The translations under genes were made by a program, and so were the position numbers. Below are positions 11,342 to 22,589 of a stretch of 64,000 nt of DNA, in pieces. Source of the stretch: Flaccisagitta enflata (taxonomy: Eukaryota; Chaetognatha; Sagittoidea; Aphragmophora). The stretch lies in NCBI GenBank assembly GCA_965153355.1, contig OZ231127.1, forward strand, positions 66,030,001 through 66,094,000. Reading direction: 5' to 3'. The notes below the pieces were generated by a model that did not search any database, had not been told where the DNA came from, and worked only from the letters and a program-made list of their open reading frames with translations. Each line of letters opens with the position of its first letter. Positions within the stretch are counted from its first letter, which is position 1.

Positions 11342-11549
11342 TACAGTGCACAAACTTTAATTGTCAATCAATTTATTATTTATCACTGTAGTTTGATCTG
11401 TATAAAGCAGTAGTTTTAAATTCACATCTTATATTTCTCCTTCCTCTGTAGAATTGTTAATTAACCAACACGTGAAGGTTTGTAAAGAGTTTGTTTGCGT
11501 GCGTGAGTGCGTGCGTGCTCGTTTGTTTTTTCATTTGTGAGTGTGTGTT

Positions 11550-11585
11550 TGCTTGTTTGTTTGTTTGTTTGTTTGTTTGTTTGTT

Positions 11586-11633
<48 letters not shown>

Positions 11634-11640
11634 CGTGTTT
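11550..11640. repeat. TTTG and GT microsatellites
   Basis: About ten TTTG units followed by a GT run of about 30 bp. Confidence 0.9.
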
Positions 11641-12127
11641 GTTTTAGTGTCAGCTGTCGTGGTCGTTTATATGTTGATTTAACGCGTACACAGGCTTTGT
11701 TTAGGAAATTCACTTGCATGCAGTCATGCTTTTCATCTCTGTCCCTGACTCCCTGCCCTTTGACCGTTAAGGATTCAGCCTACCCTCGGACGACATTATT
11801 CCTCGGCTGCTAATTCGGAATGAAGTTCACTTTGCCCGTTATACCGCGTCCTCTTAATAATCGCCGTCCATTACTCTACGACTCAATAAACCAGAGGTCC
11901 CTAACACCGTACAGTCAAAAAAAACGAATCGATCTTCCTTCGTTTCCTTAACGACCACGCGATAACAAACAATAACAACAACAACTTCTACATTCACCTC
12001 TTATGCACACAACTTTCCGCACGCACAACAAAAAAAAAAAAATCTTCCGCACGCACAAATAAAAAAAAACACGTTTTCCAGTTGAAACTTTTTTTCTTAG
12101 ATTGAGTGCAGTTTCTTCTCTCGGAAG

Positions 12128-15100
12128 ATGATCGCAACGAAATTCGTTATTTGCCTTTTGGCTTCGGTGGTTGTTACGATGGGCTTCAAACTGGACAAAG
12201 GAGATGAAGGTAAGTATGATACTGACGCTTATTGATGAAATGCTGAAATGCTGAAATGCTGTCGAAATGTCTACTAGATTCCTTTCAGGTCAATTCTCGG
12301 AAATATTGAAATGACTCGATATATGCTTTCTTCTAGAAAATATAAACAGTTCTACTAACAATGAATTGTTTTGCTTGCTTTTTTCTCGTTGCTCAGTTTC
12401 TCGTTGCTCAGGTTTTCCACGTCGCGAAGCGGACGAAGCACAGGAAGGCAAGTGTCTGACTTGATACTGTCGCTGATTAATGTTATGCTTGCTATCTGAA
12501 ATCATTTGATGCCTGCTATCTGAAATCATTTGGATTGGCGCTCAAGTTAGGTTCGTAGAACGCATAGCAACCTTTTCTCCCTCTTCATTCACAGGATCTC
12601 CACGGCGCGAGGCGGACGAAACGCTTGAATGGAGCGCTGGCGATGCCGGCGATGCTGTGTTCATGCCTACGGACGAGCAGACAGATGATGGTATGAACAT
12701 TTTAGTGCTAAAAAGATCAGTTTCATCGATTTCAAATTTCGAATGTAAATCCCATTGAATTACTAAATATAATGTATTTCTTATTCTACGGATAAACAGT
12801 GGCGATGGGTCTTTCTTTGTTTTAGTAAACGGGTAATGCCATGTTGTTGAAATCAAATAGACAACGACGCATTTTCAAATAGACAACGACGCATTTATAT
12901 GTGGCTAATCGATAAATCGATCTCTTAAAAAGGTTCGCTTTCCCGCGAAGCTGACTCCGTGGAATCGGAAAATGCGGAATCACACAACAGTAAGTCGAAA
13001 TCCGATCGCAAAAATGATGTGAAATGATTTGATACGCAGTTCATACAATGAAATCAAATAAATTCTTTATGTTATCGCTAGAAATGTAATAACGACAATT
13101 TTTTTAACGAAGGTACGCTTTTCCGCCAATCGTAGTTTCCCCAATTGAAACGAGGGAAGAGTGAAACCGTGTGTTTGACTATTTGTATGCTAATACACGC
13201 TTCCCGTCTGTTTCACTATTCCCGAGTTTTCATATCGGGGAAAGGGAGGTTTTCCGCAGAGCGGAAAACTGTATTCGTTTGATCTACCCATCAAATTTTT
13301 AGTTGCAGACACGTAACTCTTACAAGAGGCTTTGTCCGTCCGTCCGTCCGTCCGTCCGTCCGTCCGTCCGTCCGTCCGTCGGTGAGTGATCAAGTTCGAA
13401 CGCGTGAAAACGCGCATTTCCGCTCCTGCCCTCCCGTCCGCAACTGGTGGCCGTGTATCCGGCCTTGTTGCTATTCTTGTTGTAGAAAAAGGGTTCAAAT
13501 TTGTTATATACTGAATAGTGATGTTGTCCAACTTTATGTGATATATAATACGGTTAGTATGAATGACGAAATCTCAAAACCTGCCATGTTGGTCGGTCCT
13601 TAGATCGGTCTTATGGTAAAACTCCTTTTTGGGCAGCGGCCCCAAAGGGGGCGAAGTCCTGTAGAACATAGGGGACTTTTGTTCATTCGTCCGTCTGTCC
13701 GGTTCTTCGTTTGTCCCCCCCCCAGCCCTTCTCAGGCCTGAAATCTGTCCTCTCGGGGCTGAAATCTACCCTTTCAGACCTGGAATCTGCCCTCTCTGGC
13801 CTAAAATCTGCCCTCACAGCCCTTAATCTGCCCTCTCAGATTCAAGGCATGAGAGGGCAGATTTCAGGTATCAAAGGATAGATTTTAACCCTGAGATGGC
13901 AGATTTCAGGCCTGAGAGGGCCTGGATGGATGGATGAATGGATGGATGGACGAACAAACAAACAAAAGTCCCCAGTTCTGTTATGGACTTTGCCTTCTCT
14001 TTCAAATCACCCGCCCCGCTCCCTCTCACTCCAATTTACACGATGCAGCACACATCCATCTAACTACCGCCAGGTGGTTTTTAGTATTACTCTGACCTTT
14101 CTGCTTGTGTTTACTCAGGATGGACTTCATTAACCAGGATCCAGCTTCAAAGAAATCTTTCTTGCAGCGCCTTTGCAAATCACTTTGCACCCAGATTTTG
14201 TATAATGCAGACAGTTAGTCAGTTGTTAAAAACCTTGAGATATTTGCCTGATGAAATTTCCTTCATTTGATAGGTCAAAGAATTGTTACATTTTTAAAAG
14301 AGATCAACCTTTCAATTTTAGCCACCGTTGCAAATTATTCATTAAAACCAAGAATTTTATTTTCTAAAATATATAGTGCGCCCTAGTCAAAATGAAAGGA
14401 AATTTCATCAGGAATTCAATATGTTATCAAAAGATCTTCTAACAAACCTTGTCTGACTGCAAAATAAATAAAAAAAATTAATCAATTTGATTTTTTTTTT
14501 CCAAAAGCGCTACAAGAAAGATTTCTTTGAAGCTGAATTATTCGAGGTCCATATTGAGTGTAAACAAGCAGAAAATCCAGAGTAATACTTAAAACCACCT
14601 GGCAGTAGTTTGAACGGACGGTGAGCAGGGCATCGGGTATTGCTGACCACATATAGCCCTTGAGCGACCTGTTCAGCGTTTATGGGGGATTTTTATGTCA
14701 CGGCTGCTCCCCAAATGTTTTTCTTCCTTTTTTTGGGCAGCGGCCCCAAAGGGTCAATGTCCTGTAGAACACAGGAGTGAATTTCCGTCCGATCGTCCAT
14801 CTGTCCGTCCGTACTTCCGTCTGTCTGTACGTACGTACGTACGTCCGGCCGTACAAACCCCCCAGAGCTTCTCAAGCCTCAAATTCCTATTGAATGACAT
14901 GGGAAATTGACAAAATACAAACTACCCATTGAATAACATGGAAAATTTACAAAAAAAAAAAAACAAAAAAATGCATTTTCCCATTGAAAGTTGAAAGTTG
15001 AAAAAAAAGTAAGATTTCCATTGAAAAAGATGGTAAAATGACGAGAAATACAAAAAAATGCAATATTCCTATTGAATAATATTGAAAATTGCTACCAAGG

Positions 15101-16678
15101 CTTCAAATATGCCCTCTCAGGACGTCTGGCCCTACAAGGTACTGACTTAACCACTCACCCGCAATTGGCTGGGCTTGACGCTCTATATATCGTTGATGGA
15201 TAACACCGCAAACGTTTTATTTTGTGGTACAGATGCAGATGAATCCCGATCGGCGGATCGCGCGGATATCGATATACGTAAGTCCGGCAAATGAGCTGCA
15301 CATTGTTGGCTTATTATAGGACGCCGCGTTGTCACTTGTCAGCCGCACTACGTAGCTCGCTCATTTTCGCGCAGGATGCACTCATGCCCAGATAAGTAGG
15401 CAGCTCTTGTTCGATGAAAAATTGGTCCCATCATTGTTTTTAGTTGCAGACACGCAACTCTATCAGAGGCTTTGTCCGTCCGTCGGCGCGTGGTCGGTCC
15501 GCCCGTCCGTAACTTATCGAGCTTGAAAAAGGGAAAACATTTCCGCCCCTGCCCACCCGTCCGCAACTGATGGCCGTGTATCCGGCCTTGTTTATTGATT
15601 AGATCTTGCTTCAAGGTTGAATGTTTTGCGATTTCTCGATGTTCGACTCGCTATTGTTATGATGACAAGGTGCCGCTTAGAGTCGAGGGAGTTGGGAGAA
15701 TTCTTTGCCATCATCGATAATGCATATCTGTCCTTGAAAGGAACGTAGTCTAGAGAGGGGGGCCGTTATCACTATGCGTTAAACGTTCTCCAAATTAATC
15801 ACCTAAGATCATTATCTTTTGTCCAGTTAACATTACCACTGTAAAGGTACATTCATGCAATAAACTAGAGTATATCACTTTTTGAAATTTGACCCTCAAT
15901 CATGACCACCCTACCATACACTAAGAAGGAATTATATAAAAAAACTTCTATTTAAAGGCATAAGTCATTTACTCGACCATGGCGTCAATGATGCCATCTC
16001 AGAGTCAGCCTCTGTGGGTAGCGCCTCTGTATTTTCGTCTGTATATGAGCATTGTGGCCAAAATTTAGACGTGGGAAACTAGGCCGGATACATGGCAATC
16101 TGATCATGGAAGGTTGGGCAGGAGCAGTAATGCAAAAACTGCTTGCGATACAGAAATGTTAGGGGGATGGATGGATGGACCAATGGACGGACCAACCAAC
16201 AAACAGCGAGGTGTAGTCGCGTGTCCGCGACTAAAAATGTGTCCTCCAAGAATGGTGCATTAGACCGAACCTGCTTTGTCCGTCTGTCCGTTAGTCGGTC
16301 GGTTGGTCACATTTTACTTTTTTTACTTACTTAAATCTGATAAAACCATTTCATTCATCATCTATTTTGCATCATATATTTTTATACCTTAGTAAAAGGG
16401 AATAGGTACAGCTTAGAAATCCCTGAAAAACCGGAAAAACCGGAAGTGATGATGGAAATCGCCAAAAGTCGGTGATGATTGAGATGCCGCGTCACCTGTC
16501 CGCAACAACATTGCAACCCAGGGATACTCGTTTTTTTTCAGAATGCAAAGCGGAAGACCCAGCGGACTGCTGCCCTAATTGCAAAAAAGTGGTGACAGGG
16601 GCAGTTTGCGGCGGCAAGGGATGCGAATCCTGCCCAATGTGCAGTGCAATGTGCGACAAATACTGCTCCCGTCAGTAA
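12128..16678 (+). CDS. Secreted cysteine-rich peptide precursor, six exons
   Basis: Predicted 150-residue secretory precursor. Exons are 12128-12209, 12412-12447, 12595-12690, 12933-12989, 15233-15277 and 16542-16678; all five introns are phase 1. The second intron has a GC donor (GAAG before GCAAGT); the others are GT-AG. Exon 1 gives a signal peptide (MIATK, then hydrophobic FVICLLASVVVTM). Exons 2, 3 and 4 share an acidic pro-region motif (FPRREADEA, SPRREADET, SLSREADSV), so they are probably duplicates, and the RR pairs are possible processing sites. The last exon encodes about 45 residues with ten cysteines, including CCPNC, CESCPMC and CDKYC, ending SRQ and TAA. This signal, acidic propeptide and cysteine-rich plan occurs in secreted defence, signalling and venom peptides; no family was recognised and the function is unknown. 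Large introns hold HTE and foldback insertions. Confidence 0.75.
13113..13135 (+). pseudogene. Decayed copy of a propeptide exon
   Basis: Follows AACGAAG and reads, in the same phase as exon 4 of the cysteine-rich gene, TLFRQS and then TAG. It aligns with the start of exon 4 (GTTCGCTTTCCCGC against GTACGCTTTTCCGC). A stop and loss of the READ motif suggest a dead exon, consistent with propeptide exon duplication. Confidence 0.5.
13300..13468 (+). mobile_element. HTE copy, subfamily C
   Basis: AGTTGCAGACACGTAACT hairpin, CCGT tract of about 15 units (13337-13381), CGCTCCTGCCCTCCCGTCCG, and GTGTATCCGGCCTTG end. It lies in an intron of the cysteine-rich peptide gene. Confidence 0.85.
13634..14672. 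mobile_element. Foldback element of the GGGCAGCGGCCCC family, with nested insertion
   Basis: Left part TTTTTGGGCAGCGGCCCC, GTCCTGTAGAACA and the degenerate AATCTGCCCTCTCAGGCC repeat; inverted right part with AAAAGTCCCC near 13965, CTCCCTCTCACTCC near 14030, and GCGACCTGTTC near 14665. A second palindromic element (14062-14610) is inserted in the right part. Confidence 0.7.
14062..14610. mobile_element. Palindromic MITE, about 550 bp
   Basis: Inverted ends AACTACCGCCAGGTGG and CCACCTGGCAGTAGTT. Arms include AAAGAAATCTTTCTTG and its complement near 14510. No coding sequence. Nested in the previous element. Confidence 0.75.
14728..14880. mobile_element. Partial GGGCAGCGGCCCC-family element
   Basis: TTTTTTTGGGCAGCGGCCCC, GTCCTGTAGAACACAGG, then TCCGTCCG and GTAC repeats. 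The inverted right half is not seen; 14880-15130 holds repeated short AT-rich phrases of the CCATTGAA type. Confidence 0.65.
15441..15591 (+). mobile_element. HTE copy, subfamily C
   Basis: TAGTTGCAGACACGCAACT hairpin, short CCGT tract, CATTTCCGCCCCTGCCCACC, GTGTATCCGGCCTTG end. Intronic in the cysteine-rich peptide gene. Confidence 0.85.
16081..16233 (-). mobile_element. HTE copy, subfamily B
   Basis: AGGCCGGATACATGGC to GTCGCGTGTCCGCGACTAA, with a GGAT tract in place of most CGGA. It is followed at 16268-16320 by the tract part of a second, forward copy that lacks its ends. Confidence 0.75.
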
Positions 16679-16777
16679 ACACTGTGGCAAAACATTCTCT
16701 CGTCATGGATCTTCGCGGCGAAATTTGCTCCCGTAAATCCCGTTGATCCCGTAGATCCCGTAGATCCTGTAGATGGT

Positions 16778-16807
16778 GTTTGCAGCGAATATTGCTCTTC
16801 TCAGTGA
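16778..16807 (+). pseudogene. Duplicate of the C-terminal tail of the cysteine-rich peptide
   Basis: Reads VCSEYCSSQ and TGA, compared with MCDKYCSRQ and TAA at 16652-16678. An imperfect GATCCCGTA repeat (16720-16773) lies between, starting from a copy of TGCTCCCGT. Only this tail was found, so it is a fragment from a local duplication. Confidence 0.55.
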
Positions 16808-17224
16808 TCTCTTTGCCAAATTCAGTTCTGGCTAGTGATGGGTATTGGGTCCTTGATTAATCAAGAAATCGATAACATTGATTTTTCTTTTCTGTGGTAG
16901 GGAATTTTTTTATACGGTCTATCTCTGAATGCCAAGAAGAGCGTTAGCAACCGCCTTAGAAACTTTTATCCTTTTTATACATTCCAATAATGCCATGAAA
17001 ATTGCTAAATGCGATGCGAAATTTGAAATCATTCCCAAATAGAATAAAGAATAGAATTAAGCAGTTCATAATTCCTGTTGTCGTCATTGTCAGCCACATT
17101 TTGTCTTGATAAGTCATCGAATATCCTTCAGAACGGTAATCAATAGGAGTGACCAAGGCAGCTTTTTTCGCCCTGGAAACTGGAAAGTACAGAAAATGAG
17201 TAGAGATGGGACAGAGTACGGTCA

Positions 17225-17997
17225 GGATTCTGGTTAGGGAAAATCTCAATTTTAAGGGTTTTGAAAAAAAAAGATGGACACAGCACAGTTTTTTGCACAA
17301 GGGACCTAAAAAGGCTGTAGAACATGATTCTGATATCTATTTTGACCTAACTTGAGCCAAAAAAATAGAAACGGTTTTTTGTGCCAAAAATGGCTATTTT
17401 TTGGAAAAAAATTTGTGTTTTTGCTATAAAAACAATATTTGTTTAATATTTTTTGGTTAATTCTGACTGATTTTGATGTATGTTGATCATTTGCACTGTG
17501 CTGATTCAATTTTTGGTGTTTCTACACAATTTTGGCTATTTTTGAAAGTTTGCACTTGATCTCATTTGCATATTGCGGTTTCGCATTTTTCACCTATAAC
17601 ATGCATGTTTTTTTGAGTACATTAATGAAATTCATACTGATAGCATATCTTATACCCAAAACTGTTCCAAAGCATCAGTTTTTAGAATTTTTGATTTTAA
17701 ATATTTTTTCATTTTTGAGGATTCTAATGCAATTTTTAAACCTCGCAGACCTATTCAAAATCATTCTAGGTTCACTTAAGTATCAATTACCATTTGTACT
17801 TTAAGTTTCTGTAAAACAATAGTCTGAAATGTTTTATTTTACACCATTCTTTAAAGAAAAATAGCTGTTTTTAGCACAAAAAAACGTTTCTAATTTTTTT
17901 GGCTCAAGTTAGGTCAAAATGAATATCAGAATCGTGTTCTGCAGCCTTTTTAGGTCCTCTGTGCAAAAATCTGTGAGGTGTCCATTTTTTTATATTT

Positions 17998-18000
<3 letters not shown>
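17225..18000. mobile_element. Foldback element, family of 53466-54664
   Basis: Inverted arms contain ACCTAAAAAGGCTGTAGAAC (near 17300) and its complement with GCAGCCTTTTTAGGTC (near 17945), plus TTGACCTAACTTGAGCC and its complement. The interior is AT-rich. The right edge runs into a CT microsatellite. Confidence 0.85.

Positions 18001-18087
<87 letters not shown>
18001..18087. repeat. CT microsatellite
   Basis: More than forty CT units directly at the edge of a foldback element. Confidence 0.95.
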
Positions 18088-18089
<2 letters not shown>

Positions 18090-18664
18090 GTGAATACGGA
18101 CTTACGCATGGGTGTCCGTGTGTCTTGACATCAAAAAAGTCATCTCGAGTTAAAAGAGAACAATTGAGTTAGAAGAGAACAAAGACGAAAAATTTTTGAT
18201 TTTTTTTGTGTCCAGAGGTGTATAGAATTGAGTCGCTTTTGATTCCCCTGCCCTTTAATTTCTTGCCTGCGACGCATCGGGTCGCGCTGCAAAATGATAA
18301 TCTCCCCCATAAAGCAATTAAACAGTGTATTTTAGATTTAGATAACGTTAAGTTGTATCATACTAATCAGGTTTTATGATTTGGTGCCGCCAAAAGTTCT
18401 GTTTTCCCAAAATTTTCTTTTTTTTTGTCCTTTTCCTCCTTCCTTTCCAATCTCTAAACCCTTTGATTCCCCCCCTCTATTACAAACTCAATCATATACA
18501 GGCCTGCTTTTATCAAAAAACTTATTCATTCCCTCTTTGATACGTTTTGCTCATTGGCAAATTCGCTTCACTGGTGTAAAAGAACTTTTACTATTTCTAA
18601 GACTTTTATCCTAATCAAAATCAAAAATGAAAACAAAATGTTGTTTCGAGTATTTTCCTTGTGG

Positions 18665-21600
18665 CTATTGATATATTTTATACACTTCTCCGCTCTTCCA
18701 CTGTTTAGCCGTCCACGTTCCATTGACGTGACTGTTGGTGGCGTATCTATAATTGTATTTCTTATTTGGTCTATACCACGCGTCTTTGCCATACTCCACT
18801 TCGATGACACTCTTGGCGTTGCAAGGCACGTAAACTAAGTAGTCGTGGAGATCAGCCGCGCAGATCTCACGGATCGCCGGAAAAGTGTTGTATTTTTTGG
18901 TGTATTTTCCATCGAAAGTCTGGATTCCACTCCACACTTGATCCTTCCCTGGACCCTGATACACCCAAAATAGGTCGATGGTTCTCTTATGTTTGTTGCC
19001 CATCTTGAATTCGAGGCTGTCGTCTTTTTTGCCAAACTTGACGTAAATTGGAACAACTGGATGTTTTACAAAATAAGGAATCATCCAGTCGTCAAAGTCC
19101 TCGATCCACGAGGCGGTGTCCAGATCCAAATCATGTGGAATGATAGAACATTGACGATACCAGCCGAGCATGGACCCTCCGAAAAGCCAATTGCGTCTCT
19201 CGTATTTCGCCAAATCGCCTTGAATAGCTGAAAGTCGAGTAGAGGACAAGAATAAATACAGTCGAAAGAGCGTTCGTAGTCAGCAGTACGCGTTGTCCGT
19301 ATGTATAGTTGTACGTTGTACGCCTGTATAGTTGTATTACTGCGCTACTTAGACAACATGACATGGATTATATTGATCAAAAGATTTGTGGAGTAACTGT
19401 TCTCGAGATTGGGATATGAGCCTCATGGCTGTAATTCGAGTGTTAAGGTCGGGATTTGAGCTTTGAGGCTGAGATTGGAGCCATGAGGCTGGGATTTGAG
19501 CATCAATGCTGGGATTTGAGCGTCAAGGCTGAGATTGGAGACTCGAGACTGGGAATTGAGCCATGAGGCTGAGATTTTAGTCTTGGACGAGGGGGACGTG
19601 GATGAAGAAGAGGAGGAAGAGGAGGAAAAGGAGAAATTTCTCCATATGGGAGAGCTTAGGTCATCGACCCCTTCTAGCCGCTGCCCAAAAAAACGAGAAG
19701 CCGGATGGAAGGTTTGCGATATGTTGCGGGTAAGATGGAGGTCGGAGGAGTAGAGGGCAAAAGGGCATATCAAAGATGAATAGCAAACACTGGTATTGGG
19801 ATAGACCTAGTTAAGACCACATACATCAAACTTTATATTCAGATGCGTAATGGCCACACTGAGCGTCCTTCAATCACAGTTTGATTTTTCAGCGCAAAAG
19901 GTTTGTTCTTAATTCTTACCTGCAACTAGTCCCATTTCATACTTGATTCTCCCCGAATCGCGCACCGGATCTAATGCGATAGGTTTGTTTTTCATTAACT
20001 TCGCAAACGTCGCTTTCTTTTCATCAGGTTCATCGCAGGACATAAAAGTGGACGCTTTTGCCAACCACAAAAAGTGGGACGCATTTCGTGGCATCCAAGC
20101 GAAGCCGTCAACTCCATCCACAGTGCCGCCGTCATTATCGACGCCTTTCACATACCCAGGAAATGCCTGATGGTGATTTTAGTCATACAATGCAGTTAGA
20201 TTTCAATTCACAAAAGTATTCCACTTTATTGGCAATCTCAAAAAAAGCGCTAATCGCATTGCGGACATGCGGACTAACTGGCTGACCGTCTCCTATGCTT
20301 TTATAGTCGAACCCCGCAATAACGGATATCAAGGGACCAACAAATCATATGTTTTAGACAGAGTTTTATTATTCCCAATATATTGCGAAAACAAGGCCGG
20401 ATACACGGCTACCGAAGTCGCGTGCGGGTGGGCAGGGGCCATATTTGAGGTCACTAGACAACGTGGGCAGGAGCAGTGAGGTCCAAGAAATGAAATCATA
20501 AAAAAAAGTAAAGTGTGATGGACCAACCGACCAACCGACCGACCGACCGACGGACAAAGCGGGTTGTAGAGTCGCGTGCACGCGACTAAAAATGAGACGA
20601 ATAAAAGTTGTATATGGACATGATCTCCATGATCGATAACATGTGACACTGAGTATATAGCAGCCTGTTAGGCCCTAACGATGATTCTAAAATAAAGTCA
20701 CTTTGTTGACCTCGGTTCTATTTAATATTTTTTTCCTTTTTTTCTTGAAATAAACGTAGTATCACCTGAACAGCGACGGGCTTGAAGTCAAACTTGGGAA
20801 ATGCCATCGGCGTTCCTTTCCACGACCATGGTATAAAAAAATAACCATTTTTCGAATTGAATCGGTTGACTTTTTCAAAAACGATGGACACATTGACCGA
20901 TGATGTAGAATGGCCTCCATATACGTCAACGTCAGAGCCTTTAGACGTAAATGAAAACCCAGACAATGTCCAGGATTTGGAAGATGGAAAGGAGGAAGAG
21001 AAAAGTACACTGGGTGTGTACTGGGAGAGGGAAATTTTGTTGGACAATGAGATGAGCTTTGGATGTTTGTTTCCCGACTTGGTAAGCACAAGTTGGATGA
21101 CCAATGATGATGACGATGATGATGCGGAGGAGGATATCTTCCCCCTGAAATATCAAATTTGATGTAGAAGAATGGTTGTTTGAGTGTGTAATGAAACTGT
21201 TGGCTAATAAAAATGCACAAATGCCCCCCCCCCTCACCCATACGAGTGCTCAGTGACCAGAAACAGTTAAAGATTTCCCAACCGACCAAAAAAGTTAGTT
21301 ACAGAGGCACACGCTGAAAATGAACGGAGCTAGAGACACACGCCTCTCACCCCTAGTTTCCAAAAGAAAAAAGAAATTGGTAACCATTACTTACCACGTC
21401 TTATCCATCCAGTTAATTAGGTGTTTGGTAAAATCCTTTGCATCTCGGGCAAAGATGGCAAAATGTTTCACATCTCTGATTAAGATGTCCATCGGTAGCA
21501 ACTGACGGTGCGATTCAGCAATCTTCACTATGGAGTCTTGAAGGAGAAGAAGTTGAAAAGAGAAAATCTTTGGCAGTTGGTAGATGAAGGACAGCCAAGC

Positions 21601-22140
21601 CTTATCTGCCGATGACCCATGTTTCTTGTGGAGTGACAGAGATTCAGGTTTCGTCGTTATCATTTTTTGATATTGTCGCCGAGGAGGTTTTATTTCAGCT
21701 TCATTCACTCGGTTGTTCACTTGATTTAAAGAGATATATACATAGTATCATATGCATTGAAAATTGTGAAGCTAGCTTGAAATGCACATTCACAAGACAA
21801 TCTTCAAAATCAGGTTTTTAAAACTACCATTTTGGGCCGGTTAATCTAAGTGAAAGCGCAATGTTCAGGGAATCTATGTCTAAAATCTTTTCTGATGGAA
21901 AATGTCCGTCTAAATATGTGTGAGGTAATGCCTAATATAAAGGCGGTATAAATTCCAATCATAATTGAAATGCAGATTTTCTTTCTTTTTACCTGAGACT
22001 AGTTTGTCCGGGATTTTCGCTTTTTGCCGGAGAATGATGAGATATGTTGATAAAAGCGTTAGTGCGACTAAAATCATTATGTTCCTTTTTGGCGCCGCCG
22101 TGCAAATTGCCCAAAGGCGAAATTCCCTCGCCACCATCAT
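18665..22140 (-). CDS. LicD/fukutin-like type II membrane protein, five exons
   Basis: Predicted 553-residue Golgi-type protein. Exons on the minus strand are 21993-22140, 21395-21719, 20766-21144, 19920-20166 and 18665-19227, with intron phases 1, 2, 0 and 1; all join in frame. Exon 1 encodes a short basic cytoplasmic end and a membrane segment at about residues 21-37 (IMILVALTLLSTYLIIL). The third exon starts with a serine-rich stretch. The last exon holds the LicD core: NWLFGGSMLGWYRQC followed by IPHDLDLD, the metal-binding acidic motif, and later TIDLFWVYQG. LicD-superfamily proteins transfer phospho-sugars or phosphocholine; fukutin and FKRP add ribitol phosphate to alpha-dystroglycan. 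Whether this protein has that activity is inference; it may belong to a separate invertebrate branch. The length is close to that of fukutin-type proteins. The first of two adjacent ATG codons was taken as start. Confidence 0.85.
19400..19700. mobile_element. Partial foldback element with GCTGGGATTTGAG repeat
   Basis: Lies in the last intron of the LicD-like gene. Degenerate repeats of GAGGCTGAGATT type are followed by GAAATTTCTCCATATGGGAG, GGTCATCGACCCC and GCCGCTGCCCAAAAA. This matches one half of the element at 60735-61190. Confidence 0.7.
20391..20588 (-). mobile_element. HTE copy, subfamily A
   Basis: ACAAGGCCGGATACACGG, GGCCATATTTGAGGTCAC, CCGA tract, then GTCGCGTGCACGCGACTAA hairpin. 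It sits in the third intron of the LicD-like gene. Confidence 0.9.
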
Positions 22141-22532
22141 CTGAAAATTATGGGAGATGGACAGCGGAGGTTGGAATCAATTGCTCAGATCAAATGCCCC
22201 AAAGATCGAACAGACATCGAGACGGGAAGATTTATGTTGTTATTGTTAAATTGAATATAAATCGAATGACTCCATGTCTGCGGTAATATCACTCGATGAA
22301 ATTTAACTAGTCATCCAAGGATTGCATAGAGGTACCCGTTGCCCTGCTCGTCGTGATCAAGTAAAGAAGTGGGATGAGAGCAGGTCAGCAGCCCAATGTT
22401 GTGTAGAGGACGGGTGAATTTTCACACGGAATATTTTACGCCTCAGATGACTGATTTGGGTAATTGAGTGCGGGTTTGAGGTGTATAGGGATGATTTGAA
22501 AAAGCAAAGGAGCAGCATATATTCAGCTATGT

Positions 22533-22589
22533 TACCAACCGATTTACTGACGGACTGACCAACGTCTAGAAATGAGTGCACGAGACTAA
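22533..22589 (-). mobile_element. HTE fragment
   Basis: Only the tract and a diverged hairpin end (GAGTGCACGAGACTAAA) remain. The following DNA to 23820 shows no gene; TCAGTCGGTTGGTCAG near 23010 may be another tract fragment. Confidence 0.5.
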
